24,016 bases of DNA from CAZLPZ01 sp964561535 (GCA_964561535.1 CAZLPZ010000027.1:1-24016), one strand, 5' to 3'; numbered from the stretch's first letter, positions 1 through 7,076 are shown. The notes: generated from the sequence alone by a model not told the origin. A program made the numbers and translations.

Positions 1-192
1 GGCACCAACAAGATGGCCCCGCGCAGTGGTAAATCCGGTCCCGCAGGCTGGCCGCGTGACTTTGGCCAGGGGCGGCATTTTGCGTCGCGCACGCGTTCCC
101 ACTGTTTTTGGGGCATGCTCGCAACGCCAAAGTCACTGGTCAGATACGAAAACGGCGCGCCGATTTTTGATTTTAACAACGAGAGCACAGAG
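1..192 (-). pseudogene. Possible N-terminal fragment of an IS5-type transposase, running off the left edge
   Basis: An open minus-strand frame enters from the left edge and extends up to a GTG near 192. Its first ATG is near 116. The translation contains QWERVRD, then a Pro/Lys-rich stretch, then SRGQPAGPDLPLRGAILLV. This resembles the start of IS5-family transposases, which typically read 'DEQW..I..LLP...RGRP..DLR..L.GILYV'. The similarity is short and judged by eye. No good ribosome binding site is visible and the catalytic DDE residues would lie outside the window. The opposite strand is also open here (13-213), so the stretch may be non-coding. Treat this as a weak suggestion. Confidence 0.22.
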
Positions 193-330
193 AAAAAAGA
201 GAGTACACAGTGACCAACGTCATCCCCGCGCAGGCGGGGATCCGGCAAAATTAAAAACCTACAGCAACGCTATTGATCTTTATTAAACGCCAGATCCCCG
301 CCTGCGCGGGGATGACGCCTCACTTTCTGC
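193..330. other. Intergenic stretch with an inverted REP-like pair and no gene
   Basis: Together with the doubtful fragment to its left, this makes 330 bases without a confident gene. Apart from the two palindromes at 219-242 and 293-316, I see no RNA gene, promoter or attachment site. Confidence 0.6.
219..316. repeat. Inverted REP-like doublet (family A, REPIN-like)
   Basis: The 24-base segment 219-242, starting GTCATCCCCGCGCAGG, reappears as its exact reverse complement at 293-316. The 50 bases between them are AT-rich. Each arm is itself a hairpin (ATCCCCGC/GCGGGGAT type). Two inverted REPs around a short spacer match the layout of REPINs, which are moved by RAYT transposases; no RAYT gene is in this window. 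The pair sits just past the stop of the carbonic anhydrase gene and could also end or stabilise that transcript. Confidence 0.8.
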
Positions 331-843
331 TCACCCCCGATATTCGTGGGCGAGTTCCACATATTTTTCGGCCGATATTTTTAACATTAAAATATCATCT
401 TCCGTCACGTCGCGCACATATTTTGCGGGACGCCCGGCCCAGAGTTGCCGCGACGGAATAACTTTACGTGGTGGCACCAACGCGCCCGCGGCAATAATGC
501 ATTCGTCGCCCACCACCGCCTCGTCCATCACGATCGCGCCCATACCGATCAACGTACGCGACCCCACGGTACAGGCATGCAGCAACGCCATGTGCCCGGC
601 CGTCACGTCATCACCGATAGAGGTTCCTTGGGTTGTCGACGACACATGAATAACCGTGCCGTCTTGAATATTTGTGCGCGCACCGATTTTGATATCATTC
701 ACGTCACCCCGAATGGCCACGTTGTACCACACAGAACTGTCGGCCCCGATCGTTGTGTCGCCAATAATCACCGCGTTTTCGGCGATAAAACACGAAGGGT
801 CAATTTTGGGATAGATGGTACGGTACGGTAAAATCAGGGGCAT
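331..843 (-). CDS. Gamma-class carbonic anhydrase family protein
   Basis: This 170-residue left-handed beta-helix protein is a trimeric, probably cytoplasmic enzyme of the gamma-carbonic anhydrase (CaiE/PaaY/YrdA) family, expected to interconvert CO2 and bicarbonate at a metal site. The hexapeptide-repeat pattern is clear (IGDTTIGADSSVWYNVAIRGD, roughly residues 27-47). The family core RGDVNDIKIG..TNIQDG..IH is followed by GHMALLHAC and LIGMGAIVMD. Candidate zinc ligands are His66, His84 and His89, with the His84-His89 spacing of five seen in Cam. The frame could extend to 882, but those 13 extra residues are encoded by a REP palindrome, so I chose the ATG at 841-843. No clear Shine-Dalgarno is seen. 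It lies 47 bases downstream of an orphan gene on the same strand and may be co-transcribed. Substrate and activity are inferred from the family. Confidence 0.9.
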   Translation of the reverse strand: MPLILPYRTIYPKIDPSCFIAENAVIIGDTTIGADSSVWYNVAIRGDVNDIKIGARTNIQDGTVIHVSSTTQGTSIGDDVTAGHMALLHACTVGSRTLIGMGAIVMDEAVVGDECIIAAGALVPPRKVIPSRQLWAGRPAKYVRDVTEDDILMLKISAEKYVELAHEYRG

Positions 844-852
844 AAAAACAGT

Positions 853-880
853 GTAACCCCGGCGAAAGCTGGGGTCCAGC
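853..880. repeat. REP-like palindrome, family A, single copy
   Basis: A hairpin with arms ACCCCgGC and GCtGGGGT around a GAAA loop is followed by CCAGC. It resembles the elements at 219-316 but has diverged. It fills the gap between the carbonic anhydrase start and the stop of the preceding gene. Confidence 0.65.
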
Positions 881-890
881 ACTTATTAAA

Positions 891-1382
891 TCACAAAACC
901 AGATTAGGGTTAGCGTTGACTTGCTTCAAAAATTGACTTCGCGCGAGTCTACGATGGGACGGCATCAAACAACCCAGACCCTCATGATTAAAAACTTCAA
1001 GCAAACACTTTGCCCGCTCAAAAGAATCGTCCACATTATGGGCTTGATAGAGAGAACCTATCGAAAGAGATCCTAAAGGTTTAACGGGCTGCAATCTCCA
1101 TCTTTGATCAAAAACTGTTCTTGCAATCTCATGCAAACGCCCTTTATCAATAACCTCAGTTATCAACGAATCATAAACAAACTCCAATGTCTGATGAATT
1201 CCAGAAATTGAGATTTCGGGTCCTTGTAATGTTCCATCTATACTAACCAGCTGATAGGGCGTTGTAGGAGAAGGATCTTCTGGAATGCGCAACCTATATA
1301 CCCGGGGAACGCTAATGATCGGAAGGATTTGATTAAAGTAAGAATAACACACCGTCGATGATTCTACTAAACAACTCTTCAT
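891..1382 (-). CDS. Orphan protein of unknown function (163 aa)
   Basis: I do not recognise this protein. The start at 1380-1382 is chosen because a strong GGAGG sits eight bases upstream. A longer frame to 1496 would read through the rpsI terminator and into rpsI. The product has no obvious signal peptide or membrane segment. It looks like a small mixed alpha/beta cytoplasmic protein, with a strand-rich middle (around YRLRIPED and YQLVSIDGTLQG) and a helical C-terminal half ending in basic residues (HRRLARSQFLKQ). Base composition differs from its neighbours: two 60-base lines in it (1081-1140 and 1141-1200) are 42% and 32% GC, against 57% for a line within rpsI (1561-1620). This suggests recent acquisition. 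The product is hypothetical, but the ribosome binding site makes it a credible gene. Confidence 0.7.
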   Translation of the reverse strand: MKSCLVESSTVCYSYFNQILPIISVPRVYRLRIPEDPSPTTPYQLVSIDGTLQGPEISISGIHQTLEFVYDSLITEVIDKGRLHEIARTVFDQRWRLQPVKPLGSLSIGSLYQAHNVDDSFERAKCLLEVFNHEGLGCLMPSHRRLARSQFLKQVNANPNLVL

Positions 1383-1431
1383 TCTAATTTCCTCCAGATA
1401 AAGACAATTACTCTTTTCATCTCTAGAATGC

Positions 1432-1458
1432 AAAAACCCCGGGAATTCCGGGGGTTTT
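1432..1458 (-). terminator. Intrinsic terminator after rpsI
   Basis: A GC-rich hairpin with arms AAAACCCCGG and CCGGGGTTTT around a GAATT loop (one extra G in the right arm) ends in a T run on the minus strand. It lies 23 bases past the rpsI stop. It also separates the ribosomal protein transcript from the orphan gene, which therefore probably has its own promoter at about 1383-1430. Confidence 0.8.
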
Positions 1459-1480
1459 GATATTTCTGTACGGGAATAAA

Positions 1481-1972
1481 TTAACGCTTCGCCCACTGTT
1501 TCGAACGACGGGCTTTGTGCAGACCGACTTTTTTCCGTTCGACCTTACGCGCATCACGGGTCAACATGCCCGCGGCTTTTAACGGCGCGCGCAGTTCCGG
1601 TTCGTAATATTGCATGGCACGTGAAATCCCATGACGAATGGCACCGGCTTGACCCGATAATCCACCGCCCTTGACGGTTGCGATCACATCATATTGCGCG
1701 GTGCGGTTCGCGATCAAGAACGGTTGGTTCAGGACCAACAAGTGCGTTTGACGACCAAAATATTGCGATTGATCCTTACCGTTCACAATGATTTTACCTT
1801 TACCGGCCTTGATCCACACGCGAGCCGCGGCATCTTTCCGACGACCGGTGGCATATGACCGCCCCAATGCGTCGCGTTTTGGTTGGGGCAAAATTTTTGC
1901 CGTATCCGCCGCCGCCGTTGTTTTTGTTGAGGCACCTAAATCGGCCAAAGATGATAATGTTTGTTCAGACAT
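1481..1972 (-). CDS. rpsI: 30S ribosomal protein S9
   Basis: This is S9 of the small ribosomal subunit, whose basic C-terminal tail reaches the P site. The core begins near YATGRRKDAAARVWIK and contains VNGK..YF, VKGGGLSGQAGAIRHGISRA and LTRDARKVERKK. It ends in the typical tail GLHKARRSKQWAKR. The 163 residues include an Ala/Thr-rich N-terminal extension of about 35 residues, longer than enterobacterial S9 but usual in alphaproteobacteria. It lies 11 bases after rplM and shares its promoter; the standard rplM-rpsI order is kept. Confidence 0.97.
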   Translation of the reverse strand: MSEQTLSSLADLGASTKTTAAADTAKILPQPKRDALGRSYATGRRKDAAARVWIKAGKGKIIVNGKDQSQYFGRQTHLLVLNQPFLIANRTAQYDVIATVKGGGLSGQAGAIRHGISRAMQYYEPELRAPLKAAGMLTRDARKVERKKVGLHKARRSKQWAKR

Positions 1973-1983
1973 TTATAATACCC

Positions 1984-2439
1984 CTATACATTTTTCTTGT
2001 TCATGACAGCGATATCCAATTTTTCCGGCGTTTGTGCCGTGTGTGGATGATCGGTACCCGTATATACGCGCATGTTGCTTAACAATTGGCGACCCATTGG
2101 CCCTCCTGGCAACATCCGTTCAACCGCCTTTTCAATCAAGCGACCCGGGCGTTTGCCTTCTAAGGTTTGGCGTGCGGTGCGTTGTTTGATCCCTCCCGGA
2201 TACCCGGTATGCCAAAAGAAAATCGAGCCTTCGCGTTTATCCCCGGTCAATTTGACCTTGTCCGCATTAATCACAATGACGTTATCGCCCGTGTCAATGT
2301 GGGGGGTATAGGTCGGGCGGTGTTTGCCGCGCAAATGCATGGCAATGATGCTGGCCATACGGCCCAGAACCAAGCCGTCGGCGTCAATCAGAATCCATTT
2401 TTTCTGGATATCCGAGGGTTTAGCAGAATATGTTTTCAT
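1984..2439 (-). CDS. rplM: 50S ribosomal protein L13
   Basis: This is L13, an early assembly protein of the large subunit (151 residues). Family signatures seen are WILIDADGLVLGRMAS near the N terminus, RGKHRPTYTPHIDTGDNVIVINADK, and the C-terminal VERMLPGGPMGRQLLSNMRVYTGTDHPH. The frame continues to 2493, but I chose the ATG at 2437-2439. An AAGGA motif lies upstream of that ATG, and the likely promoter at 2477-2506 would put the transcript start near 2470, inside the longer frame. The product then begins MKTYSAKPSD, as expected for L13. Confidence 0.97.
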   Translation of the reverse strand: MKTYSAKPSDIQKKWILIDADGLVLGRMASIIAMHLRGKHRPTYTPHIDTGDNVIVINADKVKLTGDKREGSIFFWHTGYPGGIKQRTARQTLEGKRPGRLIEKAVERMLPGGPMGRQLLSNMRVYTGTDHPHTAQTPEKLDIAVMNKKNV

Positions 2440-2476
2440 GGTCGTATTTCCTTCGTGTTTTCTCGAAACGTAGGGG

Positions 2477-2506
2477 TTTATAGCCGGAAACAACTGACAA
2501 AAGCAA
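2477..2506 (-). promoter_or_regulatory. Promoter of rplM-rpsI
   Basis: On the minus strand TTGCTT (2501-2506) is followed after 17 bases by CTATAA, or after 18 by TATAAA (2477-2482). With the preceding C this fits the alphaproteobacterial housekeeping pattern CTTGAC-N17-CTATAT. The predicted start is about 30 bases upstream of the rplM ATG. Confidence 0.6.
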
Positions 2507-2520
2507 GGGTTATTTTATGT

Positions 2521-2534
2521 GGTATTATAATACC
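2521..2534. repeat. Perfect 14-bp AT-rich palindrome
   Basis: GGTATTATAATACC is a perfect palindrome abutting the stop codon of the prepilin-peptidase-like gene, upstream of the rplM promoter. It could be a weak hairpin or a protein site. It lacks the GC-rich stem and T run of an intrinsic terminator. Confidence 0.35.
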
Positions 2535-2921
2535 TTATTTTAAAGCACGCCCTGTCCAAAATGCGACTAAAAATGGCAAACCAGCCCATAAAACAACCGA
2601 AACCAGGCCCGCGCCAAAAACGGCAAAAATGACCAACGCCGCGGCCATCGTACTCAATTCGACAATGGGATAAAACACCGGGATTTTGGTTTTCCCGCAC
2701 GCACACCGCCCCTGTTGAAACACCCAGGAAAACACCGGTATCAATTCCCGGGCCGTGAGGGTGCGACCACAAGGCGGGCACATCGACCGCACCGGACGCC
2801 CGTCCGGATTCCATGCAAATGGTAAATGATGTTTAAATCGATAGGTCAGGGCTGTTGCAAAGCTGCCCAAACACAGGCCCAACAGGCTCACGAAAATATA
2901 CTGGATCAAAAGGGGGATCAT
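2535..2921 (-). CDS. Stand-alone prepilin peptidase N-terminal domain (DiS_P_DiS-like)
   Basis: This 128-residue membrane protein matches only the N-terminal, cytosolic zinc-binding part of type IV prepilin peptidases (PilD/GspO). It starts with a membrane segment (residues 4-26, containing GLCLGSF). Then come RSMCPPCGRTLTARELIPVFSW with Cys48 and Cys51, GRCACG with Cys73 and Cys75, and IPVFYPIVEL, followed by a second membrane segment (about 92-123). Full enzymes are about 250-290 residues and carry two catalytic aspartates (one in GxGD) in an A24 domain. That domain is absent, and the 95 bases before rplM leave no room for a remnant. It may be a partner protein or a degraded gene. In full-length enzymes this domain is linked to N-methylation of the mature pilin. 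It is last in the assembly operon, 58 bases after the TPR gene. Confidence 0.8.
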   Translation of the reverse strand: MIPLLIQYIFVSLLGLCLGSFATALTYRFKHHLPFAWNPDGRPVRSMCPPCGRTLTARELIPVFSWVFQQGRCACGKTKIPVFYPIVELSTMAAALVIFAVFGAGLVSVVLWAGLPFLVAFWTGRALK

Positions 2922-2944
2922 GTTTAGACAGATCTTTCAGATGA

Positions 2945-2969
2945 TCCTCCCCCCTTTAGAGGGTGAGGA
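2945..2969. repeat. Family B intergenic palindrome
   Basis: TCCTCCCCCC, TTTAG, then AGGGTGAGGA form an imperfect palindrome. It matches the arms of the larger repeat at 23722-23850 and the copy at 22894-22918. It lies between the TPR gene and the prepilin-peptidase-like gene. Confidence 0.65.
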
Positions 2970-2979
2970 CTTGCCTCAC

Positions 2980-4746
2980 CTATGGCGCGGATTGGCGCAA
3001 ATAGGACAGCCGATCATAAATCATATCGCGATCAATTTTATTTTTTGAGTTGGTCGACAATGCGTCCGCCTTTAACGCATGTTCATAATATTCAATGGCC
3101 TTGTCCATGCGGCCCATCCGTTCTGAAATCACAGCCATATTAAAGAAATGTTTGGGGTTTGTGCTTTCAAGATCGGCGGCAATATTCAAATACTGAATGC
3201 CTTCATCGTATTTCTGAAGTTCGGCATTCACCAACCCAATTTGGGCCGCAACCGTCGCGTTCATCGGAAATTTTTGACGCAATTCCATTAACCGCACCAA
3301 CGCATCCGTCGGATTTTTCTGCCGCACCAACCCCAACGCATTGACCATGACATCGGGATTATTCGGGGCGACGGCCAATAATTCATCATAAGCCCCAATA
3401 GCTTCATCCACACGGCCCAATTTTTGAAGCGCGACCGCACGCCCCATCAAAATGCGTTCATCCCGGGCGTTATCCTTGTAAAGATCGGAAAACATATCAT
3501 ACGCCGCTTGGAACCGTTCAAGATCCAACGCACGGTTGGCCGCCGCGATCTTTTCTTCAACATTATCGCCCATAACAATATTGGATTCGGTATCCGATAT
3601 TGTCGGCACGCCCGGTTGGGCGGATGCCGTTCCTGTAAAGGCCAGATCTTGTTTTGGATCAACTTTTGGTGTTGCCGAGGCCTTATCTGCTGTCGTCTTT
3701 GCCGAGGGCGATTTCGAATCCTTGACCGAAATACCTAACCCACGTGATTTCTGTTCAGATGACAAATTCAGGCGCGACGCAGACATGTCGGACATATCCT
3801 CCAAGGCGCTTTTTGATTCAAGAAAATCATCTTTGCCGTCCATCGATTTTTGAAGATCAGGTAAATTCGGCATTTTCAAATTACCCAAATCTGACGGCTC
3901 TGCCGGGTCATTTTTGGACGGCCCTGTTGCCTCAACCATCGCCGTTGTTGGCGGCACTGGGGTTACAGGCACGGACGGTGCGACCTTGGGTGCGACCGAA
4001 AGATCAGTTGGCCCTGGCCCAATGACCACGGGTTCCAATCCAACCGAAGGCGCGGATTGAAGCGAGGCATCATCTGGTTTTTTTGCATTTTTATCCAAAA
4101 CAACGGGCGCCCCTTGAATAACTGGAACAGCAACATCCGGCTTAACGGTTGAGGGGAGCGGCGCCGGTGACGACACAGCAGCGGACGACGGCAAGACAAT
4201 TTCTTTGACATCCCCAGACACGCCCGCGTTCGTTATTTGATCTGGTTGCGGTAACCCATCTGTAAATCCTGCATCCGGGACCGGAGGTTCAACAGTCGTC
4301 ACCGCCGGTGCCGGAGAACCCGGCACAACCGGTGCCTCCGGTATGGGAGATGTATTTGTAGCAACGGGCGCATCCGGCGTTAAAGCAGGACCTTTCGTGA
4401 CCTCAGGTAAATCGCCCGGCTTGGGAAATATCTGTTTATCCCCTCCCATTAATAAGGGCATTAAAGTATCTTTATTTAAATACGCATAGCCCGCCCCACC
4501 GCCAAACAAAATCAAAACCAACAAAGTCCCCAGCAAACCCGTTGACGAGCTTTTACGCTTTTTGGGACGTGTTGCGCTTGCCGATAATTCGCCCAAATCG
4601 TCCAATAAGTCATCATTTAAATCGACAGACGATAAAAGATCGGATTCAAGATCCCGTAAATCATCAGGCTTTATTCCCCCGATTTTTAACGGCTCATCCG
4701 CCCCAGCGATCAATTTAATGTCATCAAAATCACGACGATCGGCCAT
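2980..4746 (-). CDS. Membrane-anchored TPR protein of the pilus/secretion-like operon
   Basis: This 588-residue protein has an acidic cytoplasmic N terminus (residues 1-60), a basic stretch KKRK, one membrane segment (about 69-91, LLGTLLVLILFGGGAGYAYL) and a long Pro/Val/Ala-rich linker (about 105-300). Its C-terminal helical region (about 390-585) carries several tetratricopeptide repeats, for example ALQKLGRVDEAIGAYDELLAVAPNNP and ISERMGRMDKAIEYYEHALKAD. The layout resembles MshN or PilF-type TPR proteins, which help pilus or secretin assembly by protein-protein contacts. The TPR part is probably periplasmic. The start has an AGGGG site six bases upstream. It follows the ABC ATPase gene by 45 bases and precedes the prepilin-peptidase-like gene. 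Its exact role is inferred from context. Confidence 0.85.
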   Translation of the reverse strand: MADRRDFDDIKLIAGADEPLKIGGIKPDDLRDLESDLLSSVDLNDDLLDDLGELSASATRPKKRKSSSTGLLGTLLVLILFGGGAGYAYLNKDTLMPLLMGGDKQIFPKPGDLPEVTKGPALTPDAPVATNTSPIPEAPVVPGSPAPAVTTVEPPVPDAGFTDGLPQPDQITNAGVSGDVKEIVLPSSAAVSSPAPLPSTVKPDVAVPVIQGAPVVLDKNAKKPDDASLQSAPSVGLEPVVIGPGPTDLSVAPKVAPSVPVTPVPPTTAMVEATGPSKNDPAEPSDLGNLKMPNLPDLQKSMDGKDDFLESKSALEDMSDMSASRLNLSSEQKSRGLGISVKDSKSPSAKTTADKASATPKVDPKQDLAFTGTASAQPGVPTISDTESNIVMGDNVEEKIAAANRALDLERFQAAYDMFSDLYKDNARDERILMGRAVALQKLGRVDEAIGAYDELLAVAPNNPDVMVNALGLVRQKNPTDALVRLMELRQKFPMNATVAAQIGLVNAELQKYDEGIQYLNIAADLESTNPKHFFNMAVISERMGRMDKAIEYYEHALKADALSTNSKNKIDRDMIYDRLSYLRQSAP

Positions 4747-4791
4747 TCAAAACCCCTACAAACACAAAAACGATTCATTCTATCATTTATA

Positions 4792-5526
4792 CTATACTAC
4801 ATTTGATCCAGTCTCAATAATGGATAAGAATGCTTTTTCAAGGGTGTTTTCCCCCGTTTTATCGCGAGCGCCCGCGGGCGGACCCACATACCGGATTTTT
4901 CCCTGATGCAAAATGGCGACCCGATCGCAAATTTCGTCCATATCCGACAAAATATGGCTAGACAAAAAAACAGTTTTCCCACGGGCCCGTTCCCGCATTA
5001 TCAACTCTTTCACCTGAACCCGTGCCCGAGGATCAAGGCCGCTCATAGGTTCATCCAAAATCAACAAAGAACATCCCGTTGCCACGGTGGCAATTAACCC
5101 CAATTTTTGCCGCATTCCCTTGGAATAGGTATTCACACTGCGCGGCAAGGCCGCTGGATCCAATCCCAAACCATTTGCCATATCAATAACATCATTCGCG
5201 GCTACCGTACGTTTATAAAGTGTGGCAGAAAATTTAACGAAATCCATACCACCCAAAAACCATGGCGGGTCAAACCGTTCCGGCAAATAGGCAAGGTTCG
5301 ATCGTGCATCAGCATGATGATTATCCTGCCCCATTAATGTTAATTGGCCTGATTGGGCATCACGTAACCCTAATAACGTTTTAATTAGGGTCGTTTTCCC
5401 CTCGCCGTTCAGACCAATCAAACCGAACGTTTCCCCCTTGTGCACCGACAGAGACACATGATCCAAAACATGGCGCTTGCCGTCATAAGACACCACTAAA
5501 TCTTTAAGATCGAAAACAGATTCCAT
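4792..5526 (-). CDS. ABC transporter ATP-binding protein, ABC-2 type, without a visible permease
   Basis: This complete 244-residue nucleotide-binding subunit has Walker A GLNGEGKT (38-45), the signature YSKGMRQK (134-141, a common variant of LSGGQ), Walker B LLILDEP (154-160), D-loop SGLDP and switch His191 (LSSHIL). The YLPE sequence at the Q-loop position and the overall pattern are those of ABC-2/CcmA-type exporters or gliding-type systems. These normally need a separate six-helix permease, and none is adjacent. It sits inside the pilus-like operon between the PilP-like and TPR genes. The frame reaches 5610, but the extra 28 residues come from a REP palindrome, so the ATG at 5524-5526 (MESVFDLKDL) is preferred. 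It may serve this machine or pair with a permease elsewhere. Confidence 0.92.
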   Translation of the reverse strand: MESVFDLKDLVVSYDGKRHVLDHVSLSVHKGETFGLIGLNGEGKTTLIKTLLGLRDAQSGQLTLMGQDNHHADARSNLAYLPERFDPPWFLGGMDFVKFSATLYKRTVAANDVIDMANGLGLDPAALPRSVNTYSKGMRQKLGLIATVATGCSLLILDEPMSGLDPRARVQVKELIMRERARGKTVFLSSHILSDMDEICDRVAILHQGKIRYVGPPAGARDKTGENTLEKAFLSIIETGSNVV

Positions 5527-5554
5527 TTTTAGAAAACCTTTTTTAAATACATTT

Positions 5555-5580
5555 GTCATCCCCGCGCAGGCAAGGATGAC
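5555..5580. repeat. REP-like palindrome, family A, single copy
   Basis: The left arm GTCATCCCCGCGCAGGC is identical to the copy at 219. The right arm AAGGATGAC has diverged but still pairs with GTCATCC. It lies between the PilP-like gene stop and the ABC ATPase start, so it interrupts the operon. Confidence 0.75.
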
Positions 5581-5584
5581 AGCT

Positions 5585-6385
5585 TTACCCGGGCAGGAAT
5601 GACCGTGCATCCAAATTAAACCGCTGATTAGGACGCAACCGCACCGAGATCAATTGGCTGGTTAATTTGTCGAACCATTTTAAATCAACATGATCTTTAT
5701 AAACTTTAACATATTTAACCTCGACCGGAAGACGTGTAGGGGTGAGACGTTGTTTATTCAGCCAAATCACCCAATTCACGCCATCGCCAAAAGAAATCCC
5801 CCCCAGAATTAAATTACGATCCACAATTTCAACATTTAACAAAGGATCTTCATCCACCCCTATCGTTTCCGACGTTGGTGTAACAGGTTTTGCAAAATTT
5901 CCAGAATCGTAAATCGCAATAGCCTGATTAAGGCGATCTCCTTCATCCTCTGTAAATAAAATAGACGGTAATTTCCCTTGGGCCTCTTCCAATCGTTTCA
6001 GCTCGGCTTCAACATCGGATTCAACTTTATCCAACACGCTTTGATTGGAAAGCGGGGGCAATTTTATACCATCCAAAATTTCCATTGGTAATAGAGGGGC
6101 ACGGTCCTCCGGTGCAACTTGATCTGACGGTGACAACACAGGGGCAGTAGGGGCAGCGGGAGCAACGATCGGCGCCGGCGCAGAAGGGATATTCATCAAA
6201 TCCTGATCTTGCGCTTGTTGGTCTTCTGCCTTGGATACCAAGGCCTTACCCAATGTTCCTGAAACATCTTGCGCAAAGACACTTGGGCCAAATGCCCCGC
6301 CGAAAAATAGAACGGCCCCTGCAAGAAGTATCCTCTTTTTAAAAGATACCCCTCGGACATTTATTTTATTTTGAGATCTAACCAT
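5585..6385 (-). CDS. PilP/GspC-like periplasmic protein of the assembly operon
   Basis: This 266-residue protein has a signal peptide (basic residues 11-18, hydrophobic 19-33, likely cleavage after VFA at 38), so it should be periplasmic. An Ala/Pro-rich segment (about 65-95) and a charged helix (about 115-135) lead into a C-terminal beta domain (about 185-266). That domain reads LILGGISFGDGVNWVIWLNK, RLTPTRLPVEVKYVKVYKDH and VDLKWFD, and ends RLRPNQRFNLDARSFLPG. This beta domain resembles the homology region of PilP/GspC, which links the inner-membrane complex to a secretin. Sequence similarity to named PilP is weak, so the call rests on fold pattern and position after the PilO-like gene (10-base gap with a GGGGGA site). 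No secretin gene lies in the window. Confidence 0.7.
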   Translation of the reverse strand: MVRSQNKINVRGVSFKKRILLAGAVLFFGGAFGPSVFAQDVSGTLGKALVSKAEDQQAQDQDLMNIPSAPAPIVAPAAPTAPVLSPSDQVAPEDRAPLLPMEILDGIKLPPLSNQSVLDKVESDVEAELKRLEEAQGKLPSILFTEDEGDRLNQAIAIYDSGNFAKPVTPTSETIGVDEDPLLNVEIVDRNLILGGISFGDGVNWVIWLNKQRLTPTRLPVEVKYVKVYKDHVDLKWFDKLTSQLISVRLRPNQRFNLDARSFLPG

Positions 6386-6395
6386 TTATATCCCC

Positions 6396-7076
6396 CTATG
6401 GCACCGGTGTTGTTGGCGGTGCAAGCAACGCAGGGTTTAAAGCGGGATCTGCCAACAATTGTTCTTCGGATGCCATACTCCACCATATCAAATCGACATT
6501 TCCATTCACAAGAGTGGTATCTTGACCTTCTTTGATCAAATTCAGTTTATCCTCGAATTTTCCCGTAACATCACGGCTCAGGCTAAACGATTGAAGTTGT
6601 AAATATCCAGGAAATGCCTTTTGAAGACCCAACACAAATTTATAAGCCGCCACATCATTCATAGACCGAACAGAAATCTCCATGGACCCCGATAACAGTT
6701 TATGCTTGGCTGCTTCCACCTCGACATTCGGCACAATCGTTGCCGGTGCAAATTTGATATCAGCCGCAACCTTAGCCCGGCGAGTCAAGCGGGTAATCGC
6801 CTCACGTGCCGTCACCCGATCTTGCGCATTAAAAAACCCCTTGGCCTGTAAGGCTTTAAACCCTTCGATCTGCGATTGAATTTTTTCAAACTCGAACCGG
6901 ATCTTATCAATTTCGGCTTGAACCACGCCTGCCTGACTTTTTAAAGAGTCTGCTTCTTGCTCATATTTAATTTTTGAGGGGATAATATAATAATAAGTAC
7001 TCGAAATCGATATTCCCGCGATCGCAAAAAACAGCAAAATCGTAAAAAGAACGCGCCTATCAATAAGGTCAATCAT
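6396..7076 (-). CDS. PilO/GspM-like inner-membrane protein
   Basis: This 226-residue protein has a short cytoplasmic N terminus, one membrane segment (about 10-32, VLFTILLFFAIAGISISSTYYY) and a periplasmic coiled coil (about 38-75). A globular part follows (about 105-205) in which SMEISVRSMNDVAAYKFVLGL recalls the ferredoxin-like fold of PilO and GspM. It ends in a Pro-rich tail. In type IV pilus and type II secretion systems such proteins pair with PilN or GspL to form the alignment complex. The start codon overlaps the upstream gene stop by four bases (ATGA), implying translational coupling with its likely partner. Assignment is from topology and gene order rather than strong similarity. 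Confidence 0.75.
   Translation of the reverse strand: MIDLIDRRVLFTILLFFAIAGISISSTYYYIIPSKIKYEQEADSLKSQAGVVQAEIDKIRFEFEKIQSQIEGFKALQAKGFFNAQDRVTAREAITRLTRRAKVAADIKFAPATIVPNVEVEAAKHKLLSGSMEISVRSMNDVAAYKFVLGLQKAFPGYLQLQSFSLSRDVTGKFEDKLNLIKEGQDTTLVNGNVDLIWWSMASEEQLLADPALNPALLAPPTTPVP

Noticed and set aside
219..316. CRISPR-like array
   Set aside because: There are only two repeat units, in inverted rather than direct order, with no regular spacers and no cas genes.
445..831. A 128-codon plus-strand open frame across the carbonic anhydrase gene
   Set aside because: The minus-strand frame encodes an unmistakable gamma-carbonic anhydrase; the plus-strand product is His/Arg-rich with no recognisable features.
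844..882. N-terminal extension of the carbonic anhydrase to 882
   Set aside because: The 13 added residues are the translation of a REP palindrome and the family N terminus fits the start at 843.
2440..2534. Remnant of a prepilin peptidase catalytic domain after a frameshift
   Set aside because: Only 95 bases are available, they hold the rplM promoter, and no A24 peptidase motif is readable in any frame.
2515..2814. A 99-codon minus-strand frame overlapping the prepilin-peptidase-like gene
   Set aside because: The alternative frame carries the conserved Cys pairs and membrane segments of the PilD N-domain; this frame is its shadow and lacks a ribosome binding site.
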